From Magnetococcales bacterium WMHbin3 (GTDB lineage Bacteria > Pseudomonadota > Magnetococcia > Magnetococcales > Magnetaquicoccaceae), in NCBI GenBank assembly GCA_002753185.1, contig PDZX01000014.1, positions 16,908-80,907 of the forward strand: a stretch of 64,000 nucleotides of DNA, read 5' to 3'. Both the position numbers and the translations under genes were made by a program. The notes under the pieces are model-generated. The model ran no database searches, was not told the DNA's origin, and saw only the letters and a program-made list of their open reading frames with translations. Numbering within the stretch: position 1 is the stretch's first letter; each line of letters begins with the position of its first letter. Shown piece after piece: positions 19,717 to 28,528 of the stretch.

Positions 19717-22700
19717 AATGCACCGTCTGCTGGAACGGCAACTGCGCAAAACGCTCCGCCTGGCCGAGGAGATCGACCTGGAGACCTGGCTGGCGCAACG
19801 CATGAGCGCAAACGACGGTCAGGATCCCATCCTGAGCGTGAGCGTTCCGGAGGCGATCCGCTTCCTGCGTGGGGTCAGCGATGTCTACGACCGTTTCGAA
19901 CGCGACCTCGCCTTGTGTGACCGCAGCCTGCATCTCTCCTCGGAGGAGTTGCAGCAGGTCAACGAACGCCTGCAGCGGGAGTTGGCCTCCCGGGAAAGGG
20001 CGCTGACCTCGATCCGCCAGACCGCCAACCAGTTGTTGCAGGCCATGGGCGAGCCGCTCCTGGATGCCGATTCGGGCGAATTGGAATCCCTGACCAGGCT
20101 GATGACCAGAATGGTGCGGCAACACGAACAGTCGCGTCAGGATCTGGCGGAAACCCTCTTCCAGATGAAACGGGTCATTATCGAAAAAGCGGCCAACGCC
20201 ATCATCACCATCGACGCCGGCGGGTGGATTCGTTCTTTCAACGCGGCGGCGGAGCGCCTTTTCGGCCATGCCGCCGACGTGATCGTCGGGCAATCCATCA
20301 AACGGCTGATACCACAACGGTTGCACGCGGCCCATGACCAGGGGTTCGCGCAATTCCTGGCGAGCGGGATGAGCCGGATCATCGGTGTGGCCATCGAGGT
20401 GGAAGGGATGCGCGCGGATGGCACTACGGTTCCCATTGAACTGACGGTCAGTGAGATGGTGGTGGGTGGGCAACGTATGTTTGTGGGCATCATGACGGAC
20501 ATCACGCTGCGCAAGGAGGCGGAAAACCGCCTGCGGCGCAGTGAGGCCACCACTCGCGCGATCGTCGAATCGGCGGTCAACGGCATCGTCATGATTGATC
20601 CGGAGGGCGTGATTCGCCTGTTCAATCCGGCGGCCGAGCGCCTGTTCGACCATAAGGCCGGGGAGATGATCGGTCGGAACGTGAACATGCTCATGCCATC
20701 TCCGGTTCGCGAGGAACACGATGGTTATTTGCGACGCTATCTGGAAACCGGGGAGCGCCGGATCATCGGAGCCGGGCGGGAGGTGGAGGGGCAACGGCGC
20801 GATGGGAGCACCTTTCCCTTGAACCTGGCGGTCAGCGAGCTGGGCGTGGGAGCGGAACGGATGTTCGTCGGCATCCTGACCGACCTCACCGCACGCAAGG
20901 CCGTGGAGCAGGCGTTGGTCGATGCCAGGGAACTGGCCGATCAGGCCAACCGGATGAAGGGGGATTTCCTGGCCAATATGAGCCATGAGATCCGTACCCC
21001 GATGAATGCCATCATGGGAATGACCCACCTGGCGTTGCAGACGGACCTGACGGACAAGCAGAAGGATTATCTGGGCAAGATCCAATATTCCGCTCGCAAT
21101 CTGCTGGGGATCGTCAACGATATTCTCGACTTCTCCAAGATCGAGGCCGGCAAGCTGACAATGGAATGCATCGCGTTCCGTCTCGACGAGGTGCTGGAGC
21201 ATCTGTACGGCATGATCGGCATGAAGGCGGAGGAGAAGGGGTTGGATTGGCAGGTCACTTCTGCCGACGACCTGCCCGAATTGCTGCTTGGCGATCCGTT
21301 GCGGCTGGGACAGGTGCTGATCAATCTTGGCAACAACGCGGTCAAATTCACCGAGCGGGGCACGATCCGCATCGTTGTCGAACGGCTGGCCGAGGCCGGA
21401 CAACGGATCCAACTGGGTTTCGCCGTGCAGGACACCGGAATCGGCGTGACCGAGGAGCAACGGAGACGACTGTTTCAGGCATTCATCCAGGCGGACGCCT
21501 CCACGACGCGCCGCCATGGCGGGACCGGACTGGGGTTGTCCATCTGCAAGCGGCTGGTGACCCTGATGGGCGGTGACATTCGCGTGGAGAGCACCCTGGG
21601 TGCGGGAAGCACCTTTCGGTTTACGGCATGGTTCGAACTGCCCTCATCTTCCGTGGCGCAGAGCTTCCATCTGGATTGGCTGAAGCGCGGCAAAGGGGTG
21701 GTCAAGGCACGGGATGGCGAGGCGATCCACGACATTCTTGGGGCGCGTGTTCTGCTGGTCGAGGACAATCCGATCAATCGGCAGGTCGCCGTGGAGTTGT
21801 TGGAGGCCAATGGCCTGTTGGTGAGTGTGGCTGGCGATGGCGAGGCGGCACTGGCGCAACTCGAACGGGAGCGGTTCGAACTGGTGCTGTTGGATCTCCA
21901 GATGCCCGGCATGGATGGTTTCGAGGTGGCGCGCGCGATGCGTCGGGATCCGCGTTTTGGGAGCCTGCCCATCCTGGCCATGACAGCGCATGCCATGGCA
22001 GGGGATCGGGAAAGATGTCTGGATGCGGGCATGAATGACCATCTGGCCAAACCGATCGACCCCGACCGGCTCTTCGAGGCGCTGGTGAGATGGATTCCCG
22101 CCGGTGAGCGTGTTGCATGCACGATGGGCAGTCGGGTGGAGAGTCGTCTGCCGGGGGAGGCAGCCATCGACCGGGTTGCCGGGTTGCGTCAGGTTGGAGG
22201 CAAGCCAGAGTTCTACCGCAGGTTGCTGCAAGAGTTCCGGCGGGACTACCGGACGGTGGCGGAGCGCATGGGCAGCCTGGTGGCAAGTGGGGAGATGCGG
22301 GAGGCCATGCGGTTGGCGCACACCCTCAAGGGGGTGGCGGGGGCACTGGGCGCGCGTCTCCTCGCCGACTCCGCCAGGGAGTTGGAAGCGGCGTTGCGGG
22401 CGGGCGAACCGGCGGACGGCCTGCTGGATACGCTGGCGCAACGCGCCTCCCGGTTGTGGCAGGAGATCGACCGGGAAATGGGGGAGTCGTCGTCCGGAGC
22501 GGGGGAGGTGACGACCGGGACGGCGACGATGGAAAGGGAGCGGGCGGTCGTGCTGGTCGCGGAGTTGACCCGTCTGTTGGTCTCCGGTCATTCCCGCAGT
22601 GCCGCGCTTTTGGCCGAATTGCGCCGGACAGTCGGCAGACCGGCGGATGCAGGGCTGGCGGAGATCGCCGCGCATGTCGAGGAATACGAATTCGAGGCGG

Positions 22701-22750
22701 CGCTGGTTTCTCTGAACGCATGGGGGCGACAGTGGGGCTTGCCGATATAA
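19709..22750 (+). CDS. Hybrid histidine kinase with two FixL-like PAS domains, REC and Hpt
   Basis: A 1013-residue cytoplasmic kinase. It has an N-terminal helical region (1-145) and PAS1 (~150-272) with H209 in AAHDQGF. PAS2 (~275-400) has H337 in EEHDGY and R357 in RIIGAGREVEG. HisKA follows with phospho-His H426 (MSHEIRTP), then HATPase with DTGIGV and GGTGLGL, a receiver with D729 (LLDLQMP), and an intact Hpt with H871 (AHTLKG). A ~75-residue helical tail ends the protein. The HDxY and Arg positions in PAS2 resemble the haem-PAS of FixL. Overlap with the FIST gene and the diguanylate cyclase 12 bp downstream suggest a sensor-kinase-cyclase pathway. Confidence 0.93.
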   Translation: MSEMHRLLERQLRKTLRLAEEIDLETWLAQRMSANDGQDPILSVSVPEAIRFLRGVSDVYDRFERDLALCDRSLHLSSEELQQVNERLQRELASRERALTSIRQTANQLLQAMGEPLLDADSGELESLTRLMTRMVRQHEQSRQDLAETLFQMKRVIIEKAANAIITIDAGGWIRSFNAAAERLFGHAADVIVGQSIKRLIPQRLHAAHDQGFAQFLASGMSRIIGVAIEVEGMRADGTTVPIELTVSEMVVGGQRMFVGIMTDITLRKEAENRLRRSEATTRAIVESAVNGIVMIDPEGVIRLFNPAAERLFDHKAGEMIGRNVNMLMPSPVREEHDGYLRRYLETGERRIIGAGREVEGQRRDGSTFPLNLAVSELGVGAERMFVGILTDLTARKAVEQALVDARELADQANRMKGDFLANMSHEIRTPMNAIMGMTHLALQTDLTDKQKDYLGKIQYSARNLLGIVNDILDFSKIEAGKLTMECIAFRLDEVLEHLYGMIGMKAEEKGLDWQVTSADDLPELLLGDPLRLGQVLINLGNNAVKFTERGTIRIVVERLAEAGQRIQLGFAVQDTGIGVTEEQRRRLFQAFIQADASTTRRHGGTGLGLSICKRLVTLMGGDIRVESTLGAGSTFRFTAWFELPSSSVAQSFHLDWLKRGKGVVKARDGEAIHDILGARVLLVEDNPINRQVAVELLEANGLLVSVAGDGEAALAQLERERFELVLLDLQMPGMDGFEVARAMRRDPRFGSLPILAMTAHAMAGDRERCLDAGMNDHLAKPIDPDRLFEALVRWIPAGERVACTMGSRVESRLPGEAAIDRVAGLRQVGGKPEFYRRLLQEFRRDYRTVAERMGSLVASGEMREAMRLAHTLKGVAGALGARLLADSARELEAALRAGEPADGLLDTLAQRASRLWQEIDREMGESSSGAGEVTTGTATMERERAVVLVAELTRLLVSGHSRSAALLAELRRTVGRPADAGLAEIAAHVEEYEFEAALVSLNAWGRQWGLPI

Positions 22751-22762
22751 GGAGAGTGAATC

Positions 22763-23734
22763 ATGGAGAGAGGACGCGAAACCGTGCTGCTCGTCGATGA
22801 CGAGCGTATCAACCTGCAGGTATTGCAGGAGTTGTTGGAGCCGCATTATGAACTGCTGCTCGCCAAGAGTGGCGCCCAGGCCTTGAACAGAGTGCGGACG
22901 GTGCCGCCTCCCGATCTGATCCTTTTGGACATCATGATGCCGGGCGTGGATGGCTATCAGGTGTTGGAGCGGTTGCAAAAGGAGCCGGAGACGCGGGAGA
23001 TTCCGGTGATTTTCATCACCGCCATGGGAGAAGTGGCTGACGAGACCAGGGGACTGACGCTGGGTGCCGTGGATTACATCACCAAACCGGTCTCCCCGCC
23101 GATCGTGCTGGCGCGGGTCAGGACCCATCTGGCGTTGCGCAGGAGCATGATCGCGTTGCGGGAGATGAATGCGACTCTGGCCGTCAGGAATGCGGAACTG
23201 GCCGAGATGAATACCGTCTTGCAGAACATGGCCATGCTGGACGGCCTGACGGGGATTCCCAATCGCCGACGTTTCGATCAATACCTGGCGCAGGAGTGGA
23301 ATCGCGCCATGCGGGAACGCACGTTTCTGTCATTGATTCTGCTCGATATCGATTTTTTCAAACCCTTCAACGACCATTACGGTCACGCGGCGGGAGACGA
23401 ATGTCTCAAGCAGGTGGCGCAGGCCCTGGCGGGGGCCATGTCGCGCACGGTCGATCTGCTGGCCCGTTATGGCGGGGAAGAGTTCGTCTGTCTGCTGCCT
23501 GGGACCGATCCGAACGGCCTGGAGGTGGTGGGTCACAGGCTGCGGGAAAGCGTCCGGAATCGGAATCTGGAGCACCTCCATTCGCGGGTGGCGGCACGGG
23601 TGACGATCAGTCTGGGTGGTGCCAGCCTGATTCCCTTGCCGGAGCTGAACCCGCAGTCTTTGATCATGGCTGCGGACGAACGGTTGTATCAGGCCAAGGC
23701 CGCAGGGCGTGACCGGCTGGTTTGCGCTCCCTGA
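22763..23734 (+). CDS. Response regulator diguanylate cyclase (REC-GGDEF)
   Basis: A 323-residue PleD/WspR-like protein that makes c-di-GMP from two GTP. The receiver (1-125) has the acidic pair in VDDE, phospho-Asp D56 (LLDIMMP) and the Lys in YITKPVS. A helical linker precedes a GGDEF domain (~160-320) with the active-site motif GGEEF at 237-241. An RxxD product-inhibition site (RTVD, 228-231) lies exactly five residues upstream. It sits behind TAAGGAGAG, 12 bp after the hybrid kinase. Phosphorylation by that kinase through its Hpt would raise c-di-GMP; a PilZ-like protein at 5154-6104 is one possible local reader. Confidence 0.95.
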   Translation: MERGRETVLLVDDERINLQVLQELLEPHYELLLAKSGAQALNRVRTVPPPDLILLDIMMPGVDGYQVLERLQKEPETREIPVIFITAMGEVADETRGLTLGAVDYITKPVSPPIVLARVRTHLALRRSMIALREMNATLAVRNAELAEMNTVLQNMAMLDGLTGIPNRRRFDQYLAQEWNRAMRERTFLSLILLDIDFFKPFNDHYGHAAGDECLKQVAQALAGAMSRTVDLLARYGGEEFVCLLPGTDPNGLEVVGHRLRESVRNRNLEHLHSRVAARVTISLGGASLIPLPELNPQSLIMAADERLYQAKAAGRDRLVCAP

Positions 23735-23801
23735 TGGTCCATACGGTGGGCCAGGTGTTGCGGTGTTCTGGTGTTCAGGGATGCCCAATCGGTCTCGGAA
23801 C

Positions 23802-24197
23802 CTACATCATCGGCTGAATCGGAATGATGCTCGCCTTGCGGCGCTTGCCGGCCGCTTTCAGCGCATCCAGATAGGCTTGCCACAACGCCTCTTGGTGGAT
23901 TCCCAACTCGAACAGCGTTTCCCACGAGTACAGACCACTATCGTGTCCGTCATCGAAAACGCACTTGATCGCGTAGTGTCCCACCGGCGCCAACTCCGTG
24001 ATCACCACATCCTGCTTCCCATCCACCAGTTGCGCCTCGGCGGGCGTGTGTCCTGCGCACTTGGCGCAGGGACATTGCACCCGCAGAAACTCCATCGTGT
24101 AGCGGAATTTCTCGCCCGTGTCCCAGGTGACCTCCAACACGCGCTCCGCTTTTTTTTGCCGGATTTCCGTGGGGATGTGCCGACTGCCATATGACAT
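23802..24197 (-). CDS. DUF971 (GBBH-like N-terminal) protein
   Basis: A 131-residue protein of the DUF971 family, related to the N-terminal domain of gamma-butyrobetaine hydroxylase. It has a Cys pair in CPCAKC plus a downstream His, and the family block WDDGHDSGLYSWETL appears here as FDDGHDSGLYSWETL. In other proteobacteria such genes lie near Fe-S carrier or housekeeping genes; the role is unclear. It is 17 bp downstream of nagZ on the same strand and probably co-transcribed with it. Confidence 0.85.
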   Translation of the reverse strand: MSYGSRHIPTEIRQKKAERVLEVTWDTGEKFRYTMEFLRVQCPCAKCAGHTPAEAQLVDGKQDVVITELAPVGHYAIKCVFDDGHDSGLYSWETLFELGIHQEALWQAYLDALKAAGKRRKASIIPIQPMM

Positions 24198-24214
24198 GCC
24201 TTTGTTCTCCTTGG

Positions 24215-25309
24215 TTATTGCATCGTTTGCGGAACCGTCGGGTCGTTGGCGAATGCCTCCTCCGCCAGCGCCTCAATCTGTTGACGCCGTTTCCGATAGC
24301 CGCTGTCTTCGAGCAGCTGCGCAATCGATCCCGGCCGAATGCGGTGGGGATCGAGCACCCGCTCGATGCGCCGCGCCGACTCCGCCACCTCCTTGCGCCG
24401 CATCTCCCCCAACCCCTGGGAAATCCCCGCCACCATCGCCTCGTTGTCTTCCATCCGGCCGGTGCAACACATCACCAGGTCACACCCGGCCCGCATCGCC
24501 AGTCGCGCGCGCTCCTCCAGCCGTCCTGCCAAGGCGCCCATCTCCAGGGCGTCGGAAACAATGACACCTTCATAGCCCCATTTTTGACGCAGCAATTGGT
24601 ACAGCAGACGCCTCGACCACGTGGCCGGCACTCCGCCGTCCACCTCTGGCAAGGCCAAATGGGCTGTCATCATTCCGGGAAGATGGCTCTGCAGGGCGCG
24701 AAACGGGTTCAATTCCCATTTTTTCAGATCATCGAGCGTTTTGTTCACCACCGGCAGGGCGTGATGTGAATCGGCTTGCGCCGCGCCATGGCCCGGAAAA
24801 TGTTTGCCCACCGCCATCACGCCACTCCGGCGAAAGCCCAGCAGCCAGGACGAGACATTCACGATCACTTCGCTGAAATGGGAGCCGAAGGCCCGCTCAC
24901 CGATCACCGGATTCGCTCCCTCCTCGCGAATGTCCAGTACCGGCGCGCAGTTCACTCCGATACCGAGGGCGCTCAACTCCTCGCCGCACAGTCGGCCCGC
25001 CGTGTACATCAGGCGTTCCGCCCGTATGGCGTCCTGACGCGCCAACAGCGCGAAACGATACGGACTCGGATAACGGGTGAGCGGCTCCCGCAGGCGTTGC
25101 ACCCGGCCACCCTCCTGATCGATCCAGATGGTGGGTGGTTCCGGCGCCTTGCGTATCTGTTTTATCAAGGCTTCGGTTTGTGACAGGCCGGTCAGATTGC
25201 GACCGAACAGGATCACTCCGGATGGCCTGGCCTGCCGCAGAAAGGCTGCCTCCTCACGATTCAGTTCTGGCCCCTGAATTGCTATAACCAGGTGAGTTTG
25301 TTTTTTCAT
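24215..25309 (-). CDS. nagZ: Beta-N-acetylhexosaminidase, peptidoglycan recycling
   Basis: A 364-residue GH3 enzyme that removes N-acetylglucosamine from muropeptides in the cytoplasm. It has IDQEGGRVQRL (63-73), the catalytic His loop KHFPGHG (169-175) and the nucleophile Asp in SDALEMG (D253). There is no signal peptide, as expected for NagZ. The length is close to the usual 330-360. It diverges from the VanZ-like gene with only about 50 bp between starts. Confidence 0.95.
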   Translation of the reverse strand: MKKQTHLVIAIQGPELNREEAAFLRQARPSGVILFGRNLTGLSQTEALIKQIRKAPEPPTIWIDQEGGRVQRLREPLTRYPSPYRFALLARQDAIRAERLMYTAGRLCGEELSALGIGVNCAPVLDIREEGANPVIGERAFGSHFSEVIVNVSSWLLGFRRSGVMAVGKHFPGHGAAQADSHHALPVVNKTLDDLKKWELNPFRALQSHLPGMMTAHLALPEVDGGVPATWSRRLLYQLLRQKWGYEGVIVSDALEMGALAGRLEERARLAMRAGCDLVMCCTGRMEDNEAMVAGISQGLGEMRRKEVAESARRIERVLDPHRIRPGSIAQLLEDSGYRKRRQQIEALAEEAFANDPTVPQTMQ

Positions 25310-25357
25310 CAGGTTTTTGTTCCGTCATCAAATAACATCAGGATATGGACGCCAAAC

Positions 25358-25795
25358 ATGCAACTCGAAGCGCTGGTCATGTTTTTAACGGATCTCGCAC
25401 GGAAAAAAAAGGGGATCTTCATTCTGACGCTGCTGGTCTACTCCGGGTTGATCCATCTGCTCTCCTCCATCGAGGGGCAGCCGGGCGTGCAACTGTTCGA
25501 AAATCAAGACAAGGTTGAACACGTGATCGCCTTTGGCGTGATGGCCTGCGTCGCATGGTGTGTCTTGCGCATCCATCCGCTCTTCCAGAGGGCCTGGCTG
25601 TGGGCCTGGTGCTATGTCGCGGCCTATGGCGCGTTCGACGAGTGGCATCAGTTGTTCGTGCCGGGCCGTTACGCCGACGTCGCCGACTGGATGGCCGACG
25701 CCATTGGCGCGGCCCTGGCCATCTGCCTGCTGGAATACCTGCACGCGCGCGGCAAGTTTACCCCTCTCCAGAAACCGCTCCTGCAGGCCTCCTGA
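25358..25795 (+). CDS. VanZ-like membrane protein
   Basis: A 145-residue polytopic protein with about four hydrophobic segments. It has the VanZ family signature, seen here as DKVEHVIAFGVMA with later AFDEWHQLFVPGRYADVADWMADAIGA. The family is broadly distributed and mostly uncharacterised. I start at ATG 25358, where the family's sequence begins; an upstream GTG at 25292 would overlap the nagZ start. ATG 25379 is also possible. Confidence 0.82.
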   Translation: MQLEALVMFLTDLARKKKGIFILTLLVYSGLIHLLSSIEGQPGVQLFENQDKVEHVIAFGVMACVAWCVLRIHPLFQRAWLWAWCYVAAYGAFDEWHQLFVPGRYADVADWMADAIGAALAICLLEYLHARGKFTPLQKPLLQAS

Positions 25796-25808
25796 TTCCC
25801 GCCTCGAT

Positions 25809-27833
25809 CTAGGCGATCCGGCTCACCTCCACGCGGTTGTCGTGAAATGCCGGGCCGCCGTCCGGGGCGACGGGTCGCGGGTGGGCCAACACATTCAGCG
25901 AAATTCCCTCCGGAAATGCGCTTCCTGGTCGATTGGACTCGCACAGGGTCAGGCCGGGGCGCGTCTCATTGGTCACCCGCGCGGTCATGGTCAGGTGTCC
26001 CTGGCCATTGAAGACCACCACCCGGTCCCCATCGACGATATTCCGTTTTCCTGCGTCCTCCGGATGGATCCACAGCCTTGGGGGACCGAGCCGGCGCTGG
26101 GCGTCGTCGGTCTGGCTGAAGGTGGTGTTGAGCACCTCCAGGGCCGGTGGCGCCATGAAGTCCAACGGATAGGCCGCCGCCTCGCGCGGGTCGTCCCGCC
26201 GGTTGACCGGCCAGTGATCGGGCAGGCGTGGCATGTCCGGGTGCGTCCAGGCGGGCCGGAAATGAAACCTGCCGTCGGGTTGGGGAAAGCCGTCGAGAAA
26301 ATGCTTTTCTCGCCAGGGGGGGGCGCAATCCAGCCAGGGGTGTTGCCAGGCTTCCGGTTCCGGCAGGCCGGAGGCGGCCAGCACCTGGCGCAGGGTTGCC
26401 TCGGCGTCCAGCCGGAAGGGTTCGTCGTCGAAGCCCAGTCGTTGCGCCAGGGCATTCACCAGGTCGTGGTTGCTCAACGCCTCGCCGGTCGGGGGCAGGA
26501 GCGGTTTGGCGTATTGCAGGGTGTATTGGCCGTAGGATTTGTAGAGGTCCGGGTGTTCCAGAAAGGTGGTGGCGGGCAGCAGCACGTCGGCGAAACGGGC
26601 GGTGTCGGTCATCACCTGTTCGTGGACCACCGTGAAGAGGTCTTCCCGCGCCAGTCCGGACCAGACCCGTTGCAGATCCGGGCAGCTTCCGGCGGGATTG
26701 GCGTGGGAGACCAGCAGCGCGGCCACCGGCGGGGCGAGGTCGGGATCGGTGAGCAGTTCTCCCAGGCGGCTCATGTCCAGCGTGCGCGGCGTCGGGCCGG
26801 GCGGGGCAGGGGGGAGGGGGAGTTCCGCCTGCCAGAAGGCCCCGCCGGTGGCGAACAGGGCGCCGCCGCCGGGTCTGCTCCAGGCCCCGGTCATGGCGGG
26901 CAGGCAGGATACCGCGTGGACGTTGACCGCGCCGTTGTTCTGCCGGCTCATCCCCAGGCCGATGCGGATGAAGGGCGCGCGGGCCGTGCCGTACATCCGG
27001 GCGAATTCGCGGATCTGGCCGGCGTCCACTCCGGTGATGGGGGCGGCCCACTCCGGCGAGCGGGTGGCCAGGTGTCGTTCCACTGCGGCGTCGAAGTCGG
27101 TGTGGCGGGCCAGGTACTCCCGGTCGGCCCACCCCTGATCCAGCAGGACGTGCATGATGGCCGTGGCCAGGGCGCCGTCCGTGCCGGGTCGCGGGGCGAT
27201 GTGCAGGTCGGCCAGGCGGGCGGTGTGGTTGCGGTAGGGGTCCACCACCACCAGAGGCGCTCCCTGCCGTCTGGCCTGTTTGACGAAATGCATCAGGGTG
27301 ATGTGGGTGGCCGCCGCGTTGATCCCCCACAGGATCGGCAGATCGCTTTCCGCCAGTTCGGCGGGATCGGGTCCCAGCGCCAGTCCCACCCCGGCCCGCC
27401 ACCCTGCCCAGCCGATGGTGTAACAGATATTGGTCTCCAGTCGCGAGAACCCCGCGCGCGTCGTCAGGCGGGCATAGGCGCGTCTTTGCGTCACCCCCAT
27501 GGTCCCGCCGTAGGAAAACGGCAGCACCGCTTCCGCCCCATGGCGCTCCATGATCTCCCGCAACCGGTTGGCGATGCGATCCAGGGCCTCGTCCCAGGTG
27601 ACGGGCCGGAATTGCCCCAACCCCTTGGGTCCGGCGCGCACCATGGGCCGGGTGATCCGTGGGCCGTTCTGGATCTCCTGGTAGCGCGACACCTTGCCGC
27701 AGATCACCCCGCGGGTGCAGGGGTGGTCGGGATCGCCCTCGATGGCGACCAGACGACCCGCTTCCAGGGTGATCCGCAACGCGCAGGCGCCGGGACAATC
27801 CAGAGGGCAGACGCTATGTAGGGCTTGGGACAT
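25809..27833 (-). CDS. Molybdopterin-dependent oxidoreductase (DMSO reductase family)
   Basis: A 674-residue protein with an N-terminal 4Fe-4S motif: C9, C13, C17 and C45 (CPLDCPGAC then CTRGVIC). Molybdopterin-guanine-dinucleotide binding domains follow. Segments such as RPVTWDEALDRIA, VVDPYRNHTA and the C-terminal LNTTFSQTDD and VVVFNGQG region are typical of the family. There is no twin-arginine signal, so it is probably cytoplasmic. The substrate cannot be told; related proteins are annotated as formate-dehydrogenase-like or generic oxidoreductases. No accessory Fe-S or membrane subunit gene lies beside it. It diverges from nth. Confidence 0.9.
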   Translation of the reverse strand: MSQALHSVCPLDCPGACALRITLEAGRLVAIEGDPDHPCTRGVICGKVSRYQEIQNGPRITRPMVRAGPKGLGQFRPVTWDEALDRIANRLREIMERHGAEAVLPFSYGGTMGVTQRRAYARLTTRAGFSRLETNICYTIGWAGWRAGVGLALGPDPAELAESDLPILWGINAAATHITLMHFVKQARRQGAPLVVVDPYRNHTARLADLHIAPRPGTDGALATAIMHVLLDQGWADREYLARHTDFDAAVERHLATRSPEWAAPITGVDAGQIREFARMYGTARAPFIRIGLGMSRQNNGAVNVHAVSCLPAMTGAWSRPGGGALFATGGAFWQAELPLPPAPPGPTPRTLDMSRLGELLTDPDLAPPVAALLVSHANPAGSCPDLQRVWSGLAREDLFTVVHEQVMTDTARFADVLLPATTFLEHPDLYKSYGQYTLQYAKPLLPPTGEALSNHDLVNALAQRLGFDDEPFRLDAEATLRQVLAASGLPEPEAWQHPWLDCAPPWREKHFLDGFPQPDGRFHFRPAWTHPDMPRLPDHWPVNRRDDPREAAAYPLDFMAPPALEVLNTTFSQTDDAQRRLGPPRLWIHPEDAGKRNIVDGDRVVVFNGQGHLTMTARVTNETRPGLTLCESNRPGSAFPEGISLNVLAHPRPVAPDGGPAFHDNRVEVSRIA

Positions 27834-27880
27834 GAAACACCTTTGCTTGCCGACAAGGGTTCGTGGATAATTGGCCGGTT

Positions 27881-28528
27881 ATGGACGACCAGCAAATTAT
27901 CGCATTGTTTACCGCCTTCAGGGAAGCGAATCCGACGCCGCGCGGTGCTCTGCGCTTTCAATCGCCTTTTCAGCTCCTGGTGGCGGTGGTCTTGTCGGCC
28001 CAGTCCACGGATGTCGGGGTCAATCGGGTCACGCCCCCCTTGTTCGCCGAGGCGGGCGATCCGGAGGCGATGCTGCGTATGGGCGAGGCGTGGGTCCGCG
28101 AGCGGATCCGCTCCCTGGGGTTGTTCAACAACAAGGCCCGCGCCCTGATCGCCCTGAGCCGGATCCTGGTGGAGTGCTTCCAGGGCCGGGTTCCGGAAAC
28201 CCGCGCCGAACTGGAATCCCTGCCCGGCGTGGGCCGCAAGAGCGCCAATGTGGTCTTGAACATCGCCTTTGGCCAGCCGACACTGGCCGTGGATACTCAT
28301 GTCTTCCGGGTGGCCAATCGTACCGGCCTGGCATGCGGCAAGACCCCGGAGAGCGTGGAGAAGGAGTTGATCCGGCGGATTCCCGCCGAATTTCTGTTGC
28401 ATGCCCATCACTGGTTGATCCTGCATGGACGGCATGTCTGCACCGCCAGACGGCCCGCGTGCGATGCGTGCCGGATTGCGCGCTGGTGTGCCATGGGAAG
28501 GGCGCGAAACGAGGATGCGCATCGATGA
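27881..28528 (+). CDS. nth: Endonuclease III (DNA glycosylase/AP lyase)
   Basis: A 215-residue base-excision-repair enzyme acting on oxidised pyrimidines. It has the helix-hairpin-helix LPGVGRKSANVV with the catalytic Lys, the catalytic Asp in AVDTHVFRVANR, and the C-terminal 4Fe-4S ligands C-x6-C-x2-C-x5-C. I use ATG 27881, which fits the usual family start; an in-frame GTG at 27863 would add six residues. Its stop overlaps the SNF2 helicase start (ATGA), so the two are translationally coupled. Confidence 0.95.
   Translation: MDDQQIIALFTAFREANPTPRGALRFQSPFQLLVAVVLSAQSTDVGVNRVTPPLFAEAGDPEAMLRMGEAWVRERIRSLGLFNNKARALIALSRILVECFQGRVPETRAELESLPGVGRKSANVVLNIAFGQPTLAVDTHVFRVANRTGLACGKTPESVEKELIRRIPAEFLLHAHHWLILHGRHVCTARRPACDACRIARWCAMGRARNEDAHR

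Noticed and set aside
25560..27821. A 753-codon plus-strand frame opposite the molybdopterin oxidoreductase.
   Set aside because: The minus-strand protein has a complete 4Fe-4S motif and family blocks; the plus frame is low-complexity and unrecognisable.
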